The translations under genes were made by a program, and so were the position numbers. Positions 36,447-48,100 of a DNA stretch of 64,000 nt are shown in pieces. Source of the DNA: Phylloscopus collybita (Eukaryota; Chordata; Aves; Passeriformes; Phylloscopidae); contig JAJNNQ010000002.1 of NCBI GenBank assembly GCA_027886175.1, positions 3,476,001 to 3,540,000 on the forward strand. Reading direction: 5' to 3'. The notes under the pieces are model-generated. The model made no database searches. It saw only the letters and a program-made list of their open reading frames with translations, and had not been told where the DNA came from. Position 1 is the first letter of the stretch. Every line of letters starts with the position of its first letter.

Positions 36447-37959
36447 GTATTCAAGTTTTCAGCCAGCTTCCAGGTCTGCTAGTTTTGTCTGAAACCTCCA
36501 TGGAAAGTCATGCCTTGGAAACCAAGTGATGGACCAGGAAACTGAGAGCAGAAGTGGTGCAGGACTGTCTGCTCCTCTTGAGTGAGGTTTTCTCAGTAAT
36601 ATCAAAAAAAGCCTTCCATCCATCTTTTAGTGTTTCAAGCTGTGGAGGACTTGTTTCTAACTTGCTGTGCCCAGTGATAGATTCACTGTGATCACTTTTA
36701 AAAGCCTTTGTGGATTTTAGCAGCCAAACTGTGCTCTGTCGTTCCAGTAAAATAACCTTCTTCATTTCCAGCCAGAGCCTTTTATTTCTCTGTAAATATT
36801 GACAGGAAGGGTGACTCAAAAGATAACTGCATCCAGGGCTGTTCGCTGCAGCATTGCTGCTCTGGATCCCACTGTGGTCACTCCTCACCATCACGTTGTT
36901 GTTATGTTTGCAAGAAAAATGTGGTGAGCCAAGCACAGATCTTACATGCAATCAAGCTAGGACTTCATGCTACACTGAAGGGCCCTCTGAGCTTGCTTTA
37001 TCTGAACACGTTAGGGTTTTGACCTCAGAAAAATACAAATAAACTTGGGAGGAGAGGACAGTTTTGTTGTTTAAGCTGGAGCGTGTGTCAGCTCCTCCTT
37101 CCTGCCTGCACAGCGTGTGGCAGATCCCAGCACCATCCCCAGTGGGCTTTGAGCCACCAGCAGAGTGGAGCAGTTCCAAGAGGAGAGGCTGAAGGGACAC
37201 CTGTAGGACCAAGCCATGCTGGCAAAGAGGACATTATTAAGCTTATTAAGATACTTCCTTGAAAGCCAGAGGTGCAATTAATTGGCACTTTCTAAGTAAA
37301 AAAAAAAAAAAATTAGATAATCTGCATCCAGGCACAGTGTGGATGTGATTCCCATGACAGGACACTTCAGAAATGAGAAGAGTCCTTCGTGCAAAGAGCA
37401 TTTCTGCACAATCCTGGCTGTTGGGATGGAGATGGCCGCCCCCTTCCCCTGTGGTTTTGGAGGAGAATTTAAAAAGACCACTTTTCAAGATCAGGCTGTA
37501 CTCTCCTTTCCCCTCCCCCTCTTCCCACTGATGTTTTTAGCTCTAAGGCTTGAAGCTGCAAGAGGTGACAGTTGCATTTTGTGGCCAAACAGCTTCCCTC
37601 TTTCAAACAAGGCGACTTTTGAAAACAAAGCACAACAGGAAAAACCTGACAAAACCAAATGCTCTTTTCATGTTGGCTTTTACAAGACCACTGCTGCTTT
37701 TTTGCTGCACCTTTGACAAGGCACAAATAATTTCAACTCTAGCAAAGACCCAAGCTGTAGTTATGCAGAGTAGTCCTCTCGCTTGCTCGCTTTGCTTTCT
37801 TATTTAGAAAAGGAAAAGGAGTGTGTGAGAGGATGAAAATACTAATTTTCCAAGTGGCCTTGTGCAAGGTGTATTTGAATACCAAACATGATCTGTAGAT
37901 CTTGAACTGATGAAATATTTAGTAGCTCTTTGTGACATTGATTCAAAATCCTTTTTAAG
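36447..37959. other. Non-coding stretch, no gene seen
   Basis: Contains an A run at about 37299-37313. Nothing else identified. Confidence 0.5.
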
Positions 37960-38235
37960 ACTGGAAAAGATGGTTCTTGCCAGACCCCCACGCAACACAA
38001 AAAAGAGGTTTATGGTCCAGGGCCACTTTGTGTCTGGTTTTCATCATCTGATTGAACTACAGCATTTTCTGTTAGAACATGCTCAGTCTTCATTTCAAAT
38101 CCCTGGATGATGGAGAATCCACTGTATCCATAGATATGTTGTTGCAATGGTTCATTACCTTTGCCATCAGAAGGTGTGTACATCATTTCTAGCCTGAATT
38201 GGTGGCATTCATCTTACCTAAATTTGGGTGTTTAC
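37960..38235 (-). mobile_element. Ancient CR1/L3-type LINE relic, reverse orientation
   Basis: The string 'ctggatgatggagaatccac' followed by 'gttgttgcaatggttcattacc' and 'catttctagcctgaattgg' parallels the complement of the old vertebrate CR1/L3 3' region (the 'dead' LINEs shared across amniotes). It is much more diverged than the other CR1 pieces here. Limits are approximate and the assignment is from memory of the consensus. Confidence 0.5.
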
Positions 38236-40893
38236 AGTGTAGATGTCCACAACTGAACTGATTACCTGAGAGTCCTTTCTGATTCAAAGGGGGAAAAAAC
38301 CCACTTAGTTGTGGTTTCCACCTTCCCCATTTCACCTGTTTGCTTTAGGCTGGGAGGAATCTCACTCTTGGCTGGGGATCTGTAGGCAATACCAGGGCCT
38401 GGGGTAACTAAACTGAGATGTGCTTGCCCAACTTAGGCAAATGCTGTCTGACACATCCTCTAACATCTGGCTGCTGCCAGCTCTTTCTCTGGTGTTCACC
38501 TGCAGCCCCACACAGAAACAGAAGGCACACTCAAGTCACTTTTTACTGGCTTGGATAAATAAAAGGAATTGATATTTCCAAGTATTTCTCAGATTTCTTA
38601 TCCCTGGAGTTTTCCCTGATCTCCTGGGTTCCCAGACCTGTGCTGCTCATGTGCAGGTAAGGCAATGCTCCTGTTGTACACCCTGTCATATCTTTCCCCC
38701 TTTTTACACACCCAGTGTTAATATTTGCCTTCTGAGGAGTACATAGCACTGGAAATTCATTCTGCCTTCACATTATCTGGAGAAGATGTGATCACCTACG
38801 TCCCTTTACTGACCCTGCACAGAATTGTTCCTGTGAGCCTCAGTGGGCCATGAGCTCTTCATTTCTGTTTCATTACCTGCTCCTCCCTCCCTGTTTCATC
38901 TCTTTGTTTAATGTTGTCAACTCAGGCCATCTGTAGGAATTTAATTCTCATTTTTTGTTGCGTTTTTTGCCAAATCCACCAAGAGCATGGACCCAAGACG
39001 TGTCCCATCTCCTGGAATTAGTCCTGGGGGATGAGATTTCCCCAATTTAAATAAATACCTGTGATGTATCATTAACTACTTCCTTAGCTGAACAGGGTTA
39101 TGCTGACTGCATGGGTTTGAGTGACCAGCAGCCCAACTCTGCACAGACTGAAGAACTTTTTGCTGCTTGTTTTGAACAGATCTTCTGTTCCTTCCACTCT
39201 GATGCCCCCAATTTTTGTATTGGAAAAAAACCATGATCGTCCTTTCACTGAAATTTTACTGCTCCTGGACAAGCCAGGCACAGGAGAAAGGACTTGATTG
39301 TGAAATGGATTTGATTACTCCACGCTTTCTGCCAGCCTTGAGGCCTGAAAGAGGAGACCAGCAATGGAAGGATTAGCACACACCCTCCCCTTCCCACCAC
39401 AGCCTGTACCCCTTGTGCAGATATTTTCACCAGGGTAGGTGTCCTATCTAATCACACTTCCACCAGGCCAGGCTGTTTTGACAGAAAGACTCATATGAAG
39501 CAACAGAAGCTGCTCAGTTAGAAAAGAAAAAAGGCTTTTTATGGTCCCCACACTGAGTATCTGCTGTGCAGCACACACACTCCTTCCCCAACCACAGATC
39601 CTATCAGGCTGGACTGAGAGGTGCCTCGCTGTTCTTCTCTATCAGCAATGCACATGCAGCAGTTTTGGAGTTTATAGACTACTTTATTTTTGGCAAGTAA
39701 TCTCCAGATCTTTGCACTGCAAAAGGTCACAAATTCCTGACTCTTAATAAGAAACATGGCAGCAAATGTTACTGTGCAAAGGAGCAGAAAGCTCCAACAA
39801 CTCTGGCCTGCTGTGCCAAATGGGGAAGATGTTCTGGAACCATGGATGTCCTGCTGGCAATCAAGGCCATTTCCTTTCCAAGGATGGGGCATGCAGAAAA
39901 ATCTTGAGAAATATGTCTGCTCAAACCTGGCTGACTGCAAGGGCTCATGGCTTTCTGCACACCAGAACCATGACAAGTGATTGGTATGATCAACATTAAG
40001 AAATATGTACTGCAATCAGGTTTAAGCCTACTGGAGTCTTCTCCATCTGTAGGCATTCCTGCCCAGGCATCGTGGGCATCTGGACTTGGCATTGCCTCAT
40101 CCTAAAATTAAACAAAGAAATGTGGGTCTGGCAACTGGAAAGCTTTGTGTCTCAACTTCATCATCAAAAATATTGACCTCTGCCTCCATTTGGTATGGCT
40201 GTTTTTGTTATATTCAGACTATATGAGGAGGAAAACTGAGTGTATTTCTGCAACATCCCCTTCCCTGCTTCACATGGCCCATGGATGATGCATTCCCTTG
40301 CAGCCAGGACAGACAAAGGTTGGGGAAAGGAGAACCCCTTCAAAATTTGGCTAGACAAGTGAAGCTCAGCATGTAGGTCCTCCCTGTGCCTGTGAAGGGA
40401 GAGAGGTGAGGATTTAAACACACCTGTACCAAGCCAGTCCCATGTGTGTCTGTTTGGAAATACCAGCCCAACCTGTGGTCTCTCAGACTGTAGCTCCTGT
40501 GGGAGCTTCAGAAGCACCGACAAAGGGAAAAGAAAGAAACATCTAAACAGCCTTTTTTTTCAAAGCCAGGCAAAATGATGATCTCCTGTCCTGTTTGATG
40601 CTGACTTCCCAGCAACTGCAGCCTGCCCCTGCTCTGTGCATTCCCCTGTGGGCTGTCAGATCAGACTGGATGATGCTTAGAGGTAGGAGGGGGAGAAAAG
40701 AGAAACAGAGGAAGAATTTCACTGCCCAGCTCGTGACATCCTCTCGCTAGGGCTGGGGACTCATGCCAGGTACTCTGCTGTTCCCCCAGGAACAAAGCTG
40801 TGGCCCCAGATAGCAGCAAACCTTAAAACAAGCCCATCACCCCTGAGTTGGTGCTTGAATCAGAGCATGAGTGGGGAGCTGGCAGAGAGTGGT
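38236..40893. other. Non-coding stretch, no gene seen
   Basis: No element or exon recognised. A minus-strand open frame of 158 codons (39539-40015) matches nothing and is treated as chance. Confidence 0.5.
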
Positions 40894-40928
40894 GGGCGGA
40901 GGGGGGGGGGGGGGCACGGGGCGGGGGG
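40894..40928 (+). repeat. G-rich tract with G-quadruplex pattern
   Basis: G runs of 3, 14, 4 and 6 are separated by loops of 4, 3 and 1 bases (including G14 at 40901-40914). This meets the canonical four-run G-quadruplex pattern on the plus strand. It lies just upstream of the CpG-rich patch that follows. Confidence 0.85.
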
Positions 40929-40969
40929 TGTCAGATAATTTATGGGCAAGGTCTTCAAAAGAGCTCTGT

Positions 40970-41310
40970 TCCCACTCGGGACAATGGGAGCTACCGGGGG
41001 CTCCCGGCTGCACTTACCACTCCGGTCACGTCAGCACCAAGCCCCCGGTTGGGTGTGTGAAGAATACCCTTCAGTGTGACACTGACCTCTAAAACAAATA
41101 GAGGGCTGCGGCGCGCTGATGCCCCATTCATCACCGGGTGACAATGGGAGCCGGGCCCGTCAGCGAACAGCGCTGCATTCAGGGCGCTGCCGAGCGCTCC
41201 GTGCCAGCCCCGGGGATCCGCAGCACCGCGGGGAAAGCCCCTTCCACAGCGCACCGAGGGGCTGGGCTGCAGGGTGGGATAGCTGGAGGCACACAGGGAG
41301 CGCCCCGAGT
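40970..41310. promoter_or_regulatory. CpG-rich patch with minus-strand donor
   Basis: CpG is dense ('ctgcggcgcgctgatg', 'cgctgccgagcgctccg', 'gcagcaccgcgggg'). A strong donor (G|GTAAGT) lies on the minus strand at its low-coordinate side (GT at about 41017), preceded by an open frame from an ATG at about 41133. Together these would fit a first exon of a minus-strand transcript, but no downstream exon was found. Two 'acaatgggag' SOX-type motifs (about 40983 and 41142) and a 'tcacgtca' CRE-like site (about 41027-41034) are present. Confidence 0.4.
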
Positions 41311-41929
41311 GAGGATGATGGGGAGGTCTCGGGTGTTTTCTCACCCAGGAGTGTCTTGTTTTGCAGGAGGTGTCTTCTCACTCTGGGCTGAGACGAGGGG
41401 CTGCCCCCAGAGGACAAAAGATGCCTGAGGGATCTGGATAGGGTTCTCTTCTGTGCAGTGATGGAGGAGACCAAGAACTGGGATCACAATACAGCTGTGG
41501 TGGGAGGTGATGGAGAATCAGGGTAGGGAGATGGGCATGATGTCTTGCTGGCCACACTGTGCCATTGAGGGGTAGGCATCTGCACACAGACCCTAAAAGG
41601 GACACTAGAACACCACTAGTTAACTCCTGGGGCTTCTCTTCTGCAGTCATCAGCTCCAGGATGAATTTTGTCCAGCTGCTTCTGCTGTGCACAGCTCTCT
41701 GTTGTTGTTCCTACACATAAAGACAGAGGAGATGGCTGGTGGCAGGAGAAAATCACAATGTCAGCCTTCAGAGTAATATGCAGGGGCCATTTGATGGACC
41801 TCTATGGGGCACTAACCAGAGGAAGGCTTTCCTTGCCTATCCCTGAGCCAGGCTGGGCTGAGCATTAAAGTCTCAAGGTGCACATGCTCAATTTGTTGAG
41901 TTTTTTTTCTTCATTCACATCCTCCATCA
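41311..41929. other. Non-coding stretch, no gene seen
   Basis: No element or exon recognised. Confidence 0.5.
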
Positions 41930-42520
41930 ATGGTTAATTCCTCCTGAATGAGCCTGGGACTGTCTGGTGATTGCATTTGCTGGTCACGTCTCTGGATCAC
42001 AAAAGCAATCACAGTTCTACATATGTTCCTCATAAGGACCTCTGCAAATGACCAAAGTGAATATGCAGGGAGTCATTCCCACGTGCAGATTGTAGCATGA
42101 AGAGTGCAATTACAGAGATTCCTCGAAAAAACCGCCTGTGTAATGTACAGATGTGTACATTCACACTTTTAACAAGCCTGATCTTATCTAGGCGGGCATC
42201 AGGACTGTGAGAAACGCTCCCACACATTTGCAGAGGGAGTTTCAGGGATTAATTCTGCCAAGGACCTGCCTCTTGGAGAAAGTGGCCTAGTGCTGGTGCC
42301 TGAAAGATTGTAATGTGCAACATTATCTTTCAACAGACATCTGTGTTAACAACTGAAATGAAATGATGGCACATTAAAAACTTTACTGTGCTGTTGCAAA
42401 ACTCTTGCCAAAAAAACTCTGAGCTGCTGCTGTAGGTTACTCTGAATCATGCCTGAAAATAGCATATCCAGCATTACTTGGAAGCAGGCACACGGTTTTG
42501 CTAGCAAATCTAATTATCTC
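41930..42520. promoter_or_regulatory. Candidate conserved non-coding block
   Basis: Repeat-free sequence with short near-palindromes ('gtacagatgtgtac' near 42147; 'gcaattac') and ATTA/TAAT cores. The texture is that of conserved non-coding DNA, with no coding signal. Untested. Confidence 0.22.
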
Positions 42521-42948
42521 CTGGGAAATAAAGCACCAGTGCCTGTGTGAATGGCTCGGAGGTGAGTGCAGGCATTGTCCCACCATTCATATGCGGATTT
42601 GTGACTCCTGTAGGTCGTGGAATCACAGCGCCCTTGCCAATTGTGCAGTTGTCTGATCGTGTGAAGATCACCCACCTAGTGCTGGCTTGGCCTGCGAGGG
42701 ATCTCAAATAAAGCAAGCAAGGGTGACAGGGTGAGAATTCACGTCCTGATTTCCCAGCTCACTGCTCAGAGAGGGACAGTGTGGTGAGGGTGAAATGACT
42801 CATCTGGCTGAACGTGGTTCTTTCAGCACCTCTGATACCGGTGGGTGCAGTTTACATCTTCCTTCTCCTCTGAGTTGTCTGGAAGGTGTCTGTCTGTCCC
42901 CAGGCTGGCAGAGAGAGGCTGGTGCCATGTGCAGCTGGTTGGAGGGTA

Positions 42949-42988
42949 GGACACAGGGCTATCTTACAGGACACGGGGATATCTTACA
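42949..42988 (+). repeat. 20 bp tandem duplication
   Basis: Two copies of a 20 bp unit ('ggacac.ggg.tatcttaca') with two differences. A small local duplication. Confidence 0.85.
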
Positions 42989-44694
42989 CGGGTGGAGCAG
43001 CATCAGTGGGGCTGCTCAGGCACTGCAACAAAGCCTGGATGGTGGGCATTGAATTAGGAACCAAAGGCATGGCCTCTGTTCTGGAAACCTCTGTGGAAAG
43101 CTCTAGAGTGTGGGAACACCACAGGGAAAGTCACAAGGGATGGGACATGAGAACAAAGGGTTTGCAGGAGACCTGTGATGTTTTGGAGCAGCAGCTGGAG
43201 ATCAGAGAGGATGTGTGGGGCACCCGAAGGGACAGTGCATGACAATACATGAGAACTGAATCTGGCCACAGCTACCACAGAAGGCAGGAGTGGAAAGCAG
43301 CTCAGAGGTTATGATATCTGCATGAAGATGTCTACAAGCATGTGGAGAACTAGGAAAGAAGATTCTGGAGACATTTGAAATATGTCAATATGGGATGGCA
43401 TCCCACTTGAATGTGAAGAAATTACATGGGGTTCTTGTGGCTGGAAGCTGGATCTCAGCTCACATCAGATGACCTTAGAGATGCTTTAACCAAAGGCAGG
43501 TGTCTACCCTGGGAACCTGAGCAGCACCCTGGAGTCTCAGCTGTATTAACTGGCTCTTTTTCCAGTGCAAGGGGCATTTAGATGCCAGAGGTTTACCTGT
43601 AAGTGCCTAAATTGAATCTGTGGTTATCTGAATCTCAGGGAATTGCTGTTGGTCCCAGCTGCATGAAGAACTGTGAGACAGACCTGCAGAGGTGGTCACA
43701 GCACTGGGGAGGACACCATCTCTGGGAGAAGTGATTTGCATTGTTAGGCTGGGGAACAGCATGTGCTGAACAGCTCACTCCCTTCACAGGCATGTCCCAA
43801 AGAGTTACAAACACAAACCACAGAGAAGGTCCCCAGCTTATTTCATCCCATCAACATCCCATGTGAGAACCACACATTGTCCAACACTGGCCAAGATGTC
43901 ACTTCTCAGGATTATTTATTCTCAGGATTTTCTTTTTTTTCTGGAGGATTTTTTTTTTGGTAGACCATGTAAGGAATAACCCTAGTGAGAAAGATGTGGT
44001 TTGACTGAGTGAAAAGGCAGCCCCTTCTCCTTAAAAGCTTTGCTATTAATGTCTGAGAGGTTTATTATTAGCATGTGACCACTTAATATGTGATCCCCCA
44101 AATGTGTGTGAAGCCCTCCAAAACTGTGAGCAAGGTTTGGTGATGTGGAGAAGAACAACATTGTCATTGTGGGGAATATTCAGTATTTTGTACTTCTGTG
44201 TAATTCAAAGTACTGTCAAAAGCTCCCTAACTTGAGTCTAGAAGTTGCTGCAATCCAAACAATTGGCTGTGAGATTGCAAGTGCTGTGTTTTATTTTTTT
44301 TTTTCTCTGTGCCATGTTCCAGGCTCATTCTCAGGGAACGTGGTGTTCAGATCATCTCCTGGTCTCTGCTCTATTTCACATCAGCAAAGCCACGCCTTCA
44401 AACTTAATCCCTTGACCAAATTTCTTGAGCCCTCCTATTTATTTTTTTTTTTTCCTGAGCACCCATGGCTCAGTTTAACCTTTTGCAATAACGCAGCACT
44501 CCCTGGGATAATGCCTGAAGTCTCTGCCTGGTTAGCAATTATTTAAATACTCTGTTATGAATAGGATCAAAGCCTTCCCTTATTGAAACACTCCATCCCC
44601 CGATGCCAGAAGTTGTCACCGCATGACAAATGGATTGCCTGCTCTCTTCTCACAAGTGTGCTCTAACCAGACAGGGCTGGGCAGCCTGTGGGAT
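42989..44694. other. Non-coding stretch, no gene seen
   Basis: No element or exon recognised. A small AT-rich block at 44020-44100 ('ctattaatg', 'ttattattagcatg') may be conserved. Confidence 0.5.
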
Positions 44695-44710
44695 GGGGGG
44701 GGGGGGGGGG
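44695..44710 (+). repeat. G16 homopolymer
   Basis: Sixteen consecutive G directly before an AT-rich segment and the CpG-rich patch. Its length is likely to be error-prone in sequencing. Confidence 0.9.
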
Positions 44711-44963
44711 AGTTTAATTAATAACAATATTTAATTTCTACAATGGAGCACTTAGGGGAGGATGAATCTTGCAGCAGCTGCGATGCCGAAAGCGCGAGGA
44801 GCGAGAGCCGCGCGGGCCGCGTTCGCCGGCTCCCAGAGTTCCGCGGAGTGTTTCAGCCAGGACAATTTTTATTTCTTCTTCTTTTATTTATTTTTTTTTT
44901 TTTTTCTTCTTTCCCCCTCTCAGTTACTGAGCAGCACAAGTGTCATCGCTCCTCCAACTGATA

Positions 44964-44977
44964 GTAGCTATGGAAAC
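44964..44977. promoter_or_regulatory. RFX X-box-like motif
   Basis: GTAGCTATGGAAAC, in reverse GTTTCCATAGCTAC, differs from the palindromic X-box consensus at about one position per half-site. Confidence 0.4.
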
Positions 44978-44979
44978 CG

Positions 44980-44987
44980 TGACATCA
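44980..44987. promoter_or_regulatory. CRE-like motif TGACATCA
   Basis: One mismatch to the palindromic CRE (TGACGTCA), two bases after the X-box-like site. X-box/CRE pairs at close spacing are known in RFX/CREB-bound promoters. Confidence 0.4.
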
Positions 44988-45031
44988 CCGCCGACATAGC
45001 GATACATGAAAATTCAAGCGGCTGGGGACCG

Positions 45032-45045
45032 GTTGCTAGGAGAGC
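45032..45045. promoter_or_regulatory. Second X-box half-like motif
   Basis: 'gttgctaggagagc' carries a good left X-box half and a weak right half, 55 bp beyond the first site. Confidence 0.3.
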
Positions 45046-45158
45046 TCCGCTCGGGAAAGTCATCGGGCAGGCAGCCAAGGGACGGGAGTCTGCTGAACAT
45101 GTTGTACTTCACCCTGGTGATTTTACCCTCCTCCCACTATTTTCCCTTTCACATGCAA

Positions 45159-45161
<3 letters not shown>

Positions 45162-45189
<28 letters not shown>
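45162..45189 (+). repeat. T28 homopolymer
   Basis: Twenty-eight consecutive T beyond the CpG-rich patch. Confidence 0.92.
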
Positions 45190-48100
45190 CTTCCCTCACT
45201 GTATTCACCCTTAAATTGTCTCCGAGATTTTTGCACCAGGCTGATGAGCTGGTGGTGGAGTAGCTGCACGTTTATAGCCGTGTGCACAAGGTCAGGAAAG
45301 AAAGCCACATGCTGTACTTAAGGTCAAGTAAAAGCCATCACGAGCCACCTTTGCAGCACCTGAGTTATCATAAATATGCATTTTGGATCACTTTTGGACA
45401 AGGGTTTTTCACTAAGCTTTATGTATACATAAATTAGAATAAAAGCCTACCAATAGTCATCAGAATTAAAGGTGATTTGAACCAAAGATGAGAAGTGACC
45501 TCTGTAGTGGGTAAAACCTCCTACTATAACTGCTCTGAATTCAGGAAGTGGAGTGTTTCCAGCAGTCTGAGTCACACCAGGTTTCTGGAGAGCTGGTGCA
45601 GCTCATCTGGTGGTTTTGGACCACTGGCGGTCAAAAGAAACAAGTGAGGCAACACTCGTAGGGTGAGATGTTAATTATTATAAGACCAAAATTGTTTTAT
45701 TAGACCAGAACTGTTAGAAAAATCCACAAACCAAGGAAACCCTTCCCCAGGCTCTGAGGGGATTTATTGAGGCAGCTCATTTGCTCATTTCAGCATTTTT
45801 GGTTGGCCTAATGAGGGATTTTGAAGCAGGTCTGGTCACTTGCTGGCGTGTGCACCTTTCTTGGACGTACCTGCAGTAAAGGACAACTGGTGTGTCTTAT
45901 GTTTGGATGCAACAGATTCAGGGGTACAGGTTTAAATCTGTCTTTCTATGTACATATAAATAAATATAGACTTTTCTTCCCTCCCTGAAATGCCACTTGC
46001 AGAGGAAATTGTGCAAGTAGATTTCCACATGGCCACCCAAGAACTAACAAATTACAGGATGTTAATAAAGGCAGTATTCAGACTGAATAATCCTGGTAAT
46101 TGACCCAACAGTGAGGTGGGGTGTTGGGGAGCTTTGTCTAGGAATTACTCATCAAAATTATTTGGTTAAAGGGTTTTGTTTTTCTTTTCCAGAATCTGTG
46201 CCTGCAAAATTCTTAGAATGTGATTAGAAACTGAGAAGGAAAGAGAAAAGGAAAAAAATAGCTGTTAACAACTTATTTTCAAACAATCCCTGATTCTGGG
46301 AAATTCATGTGTCCTCAGCACACCCAATGCACTCACACAAACACAGAGACAACCTGAAAGTGCATGGGAACATCAAAAGACAATAAAACAGTTTTCATTT
46401 TTATGAACCAAGTTGTGAGCTATTAATCAGATAGTATATCTCCCTCTAGATGCAGCTGAGATTTGACTTATTCATGCTTATGAAATGTGCAGGATAATGA
46501 TTATTAAGCATTGAGGCCTTCTCAACCAAGATAGTAGAAGTTTGGGTTGAAAAGTTGTCTTCTGGTATGGAAAGATGTTTGCTGTAAGTGCATCAAGCTG
46601 CTTAATGCATCACAGTTTGGTTCATAAGAAGGAACAGATAAACCTCCCACTTCATCTGAAGGTGTGTGCCCCCATTTCTATGGGATCAAGCTATGACTTT
46701 GCCTGATGATCTTTAGGGAAGATGAAATATTTTGGACAAGCTGCTACTTATTTCACTGCCATTTAATCTTAATGAACAAGGGTTATTCTTTAGCCATCTC
46801 GATAAAAAACAACATAAAAGTTAACCAACAGTCTCTTTTAATAACTATGGCCATAGCAGGATTTCAGCTTGCCTTCCCTAAAATAAGGTAGGCACTTTGC
46901 TCCACTGAGTGTCCGTGAGGATACAAGATCTTTGGCTGCCTTCCATGGGAATTTAAAGGCGTTAAATTAGCTACAGGAGGGTTTCACTATTGTTCCCTAA
47001 ATGTAATGGAAGCGGATTTAAATTTACAAGGGGGAAAAGCTAATAATTAAAAATTGAACATAAGGGCTATAAAGTACAAAATGGCCTCCCTTGGAGTGGG
47101 TTACAAAACTTCATGAAAAGTGCAGCTCCTGCTGTGTTATGCTTTTCCAGAATCACTTAAAAAAGAAAAGGTTTCTTAAAGGTGTTTTTGTTGCAAATTA
47201 ATTGCTTGTGGCTTCCATGGATCTTACAGCCTATAAAGATGTCCCCATTGTGGTTTCCACTGATTATTTCGTCAACGGTTCCCCTCTGCTTCCTCCTGTT
47301 ACCAAAATCACACACAAATTAATAGAAGTGTTGGTGAGGAAGTTGTGAGAGCTATTAATACCCCAGATCTGTCATGCCTTAGGGCTTGGGGCACAGATCA
47401 CACCAGTCCCCAGTTCCCTCTCAGGTTTTGTGCATTTGCCCCTTTTCCATGCAATATCCCATGGGCCACTGGTAGCCACTCAGCCCAGTATGGTCCTCAA
47501 TTGCATGAGCTCCATCATTTATTGGGATTGGGTTCTTTATCTACCTCTGTGAGCTCTGACAGTAAAGAAAATAAACACTCCTAGAGCTGGAGGCAGCTGG
47601 AGAAAGGTCTGATGGCAATGCAGGATCTGCCAGCAACCTGGAAGGTGACAGGGAACTACCAAGGGAACTCATCCTCACTTGCTTCCTTCACCAGGAATTC
47701 CAAGTATGCAAGTGATGTGAAATCTCAGCAATCCCAGCTGCCTACATAGAAATGGCACAATGTCTCAGAACTCCCTTACTGGGAACAAAGGCCAAGAAAA
47801 CCTCTTGGTTTTGCTGTGTTTCTCCTGCCATGGGATTTTCCTTTCTGCATTCTAGCCTGTTCATAAGATAGCTTCCTTCCCAGAAACTTCTGCCTCAGCC
47901 CTCTTTTTCATCTATGCAGTTCCATTCATCTCCTCATTCCTTTTTGCCTCAAGCCATCCGTTTATTATGATCATTTTTAATATTTAATCATTGCAAAACC
48001 GCTTCTGCATTTTCTCTGACTCTTGTCACTCTTGCCAAACAAGCAGTTGAATTGTGCAGCCTTCTGGGACTGTTTCTTTCCCTGGTTCTATTTTTCACTG

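Larger units (their letters stand above)
44740..45100. promoter_or_regulatory. CpG-rich patch, candidate promoter with X-box and CRE motifs
   Basis: CpG dinucleotides are dense at 44778-44852 and again at 44980-45080, with a T-rich stretch between. An RFX X-box-like site, an adjacent CRE-like site and a second X-box half are present (listed separately). This motif set is typical of promoters of ciliary and neuronal genes. An ATG at 44743 opens a charged, serine-rich 72-codon frame ('GEDESCSSCDAESARSES') that runs into the T-rich stretch, so it is not a convincing exon. No strong donor was seen on either strand. It could be an orphan CpG island, an enhancer or a lncRNA promoter. Confidence 0.45.

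Noticed and set aside
42510..42730. AATAAA near 42708 with preceding sequence as an LTR
   Set aside because: No terminal dinucleotides, TATA spacing or duplication could be recognised.
44743..44961. ATG-led charged, serine-rich frame as first coding exon of a gene
   Set aside because: It reads into a poly-T tract giving poly-Leu/Phe and has no good splice donor before it.
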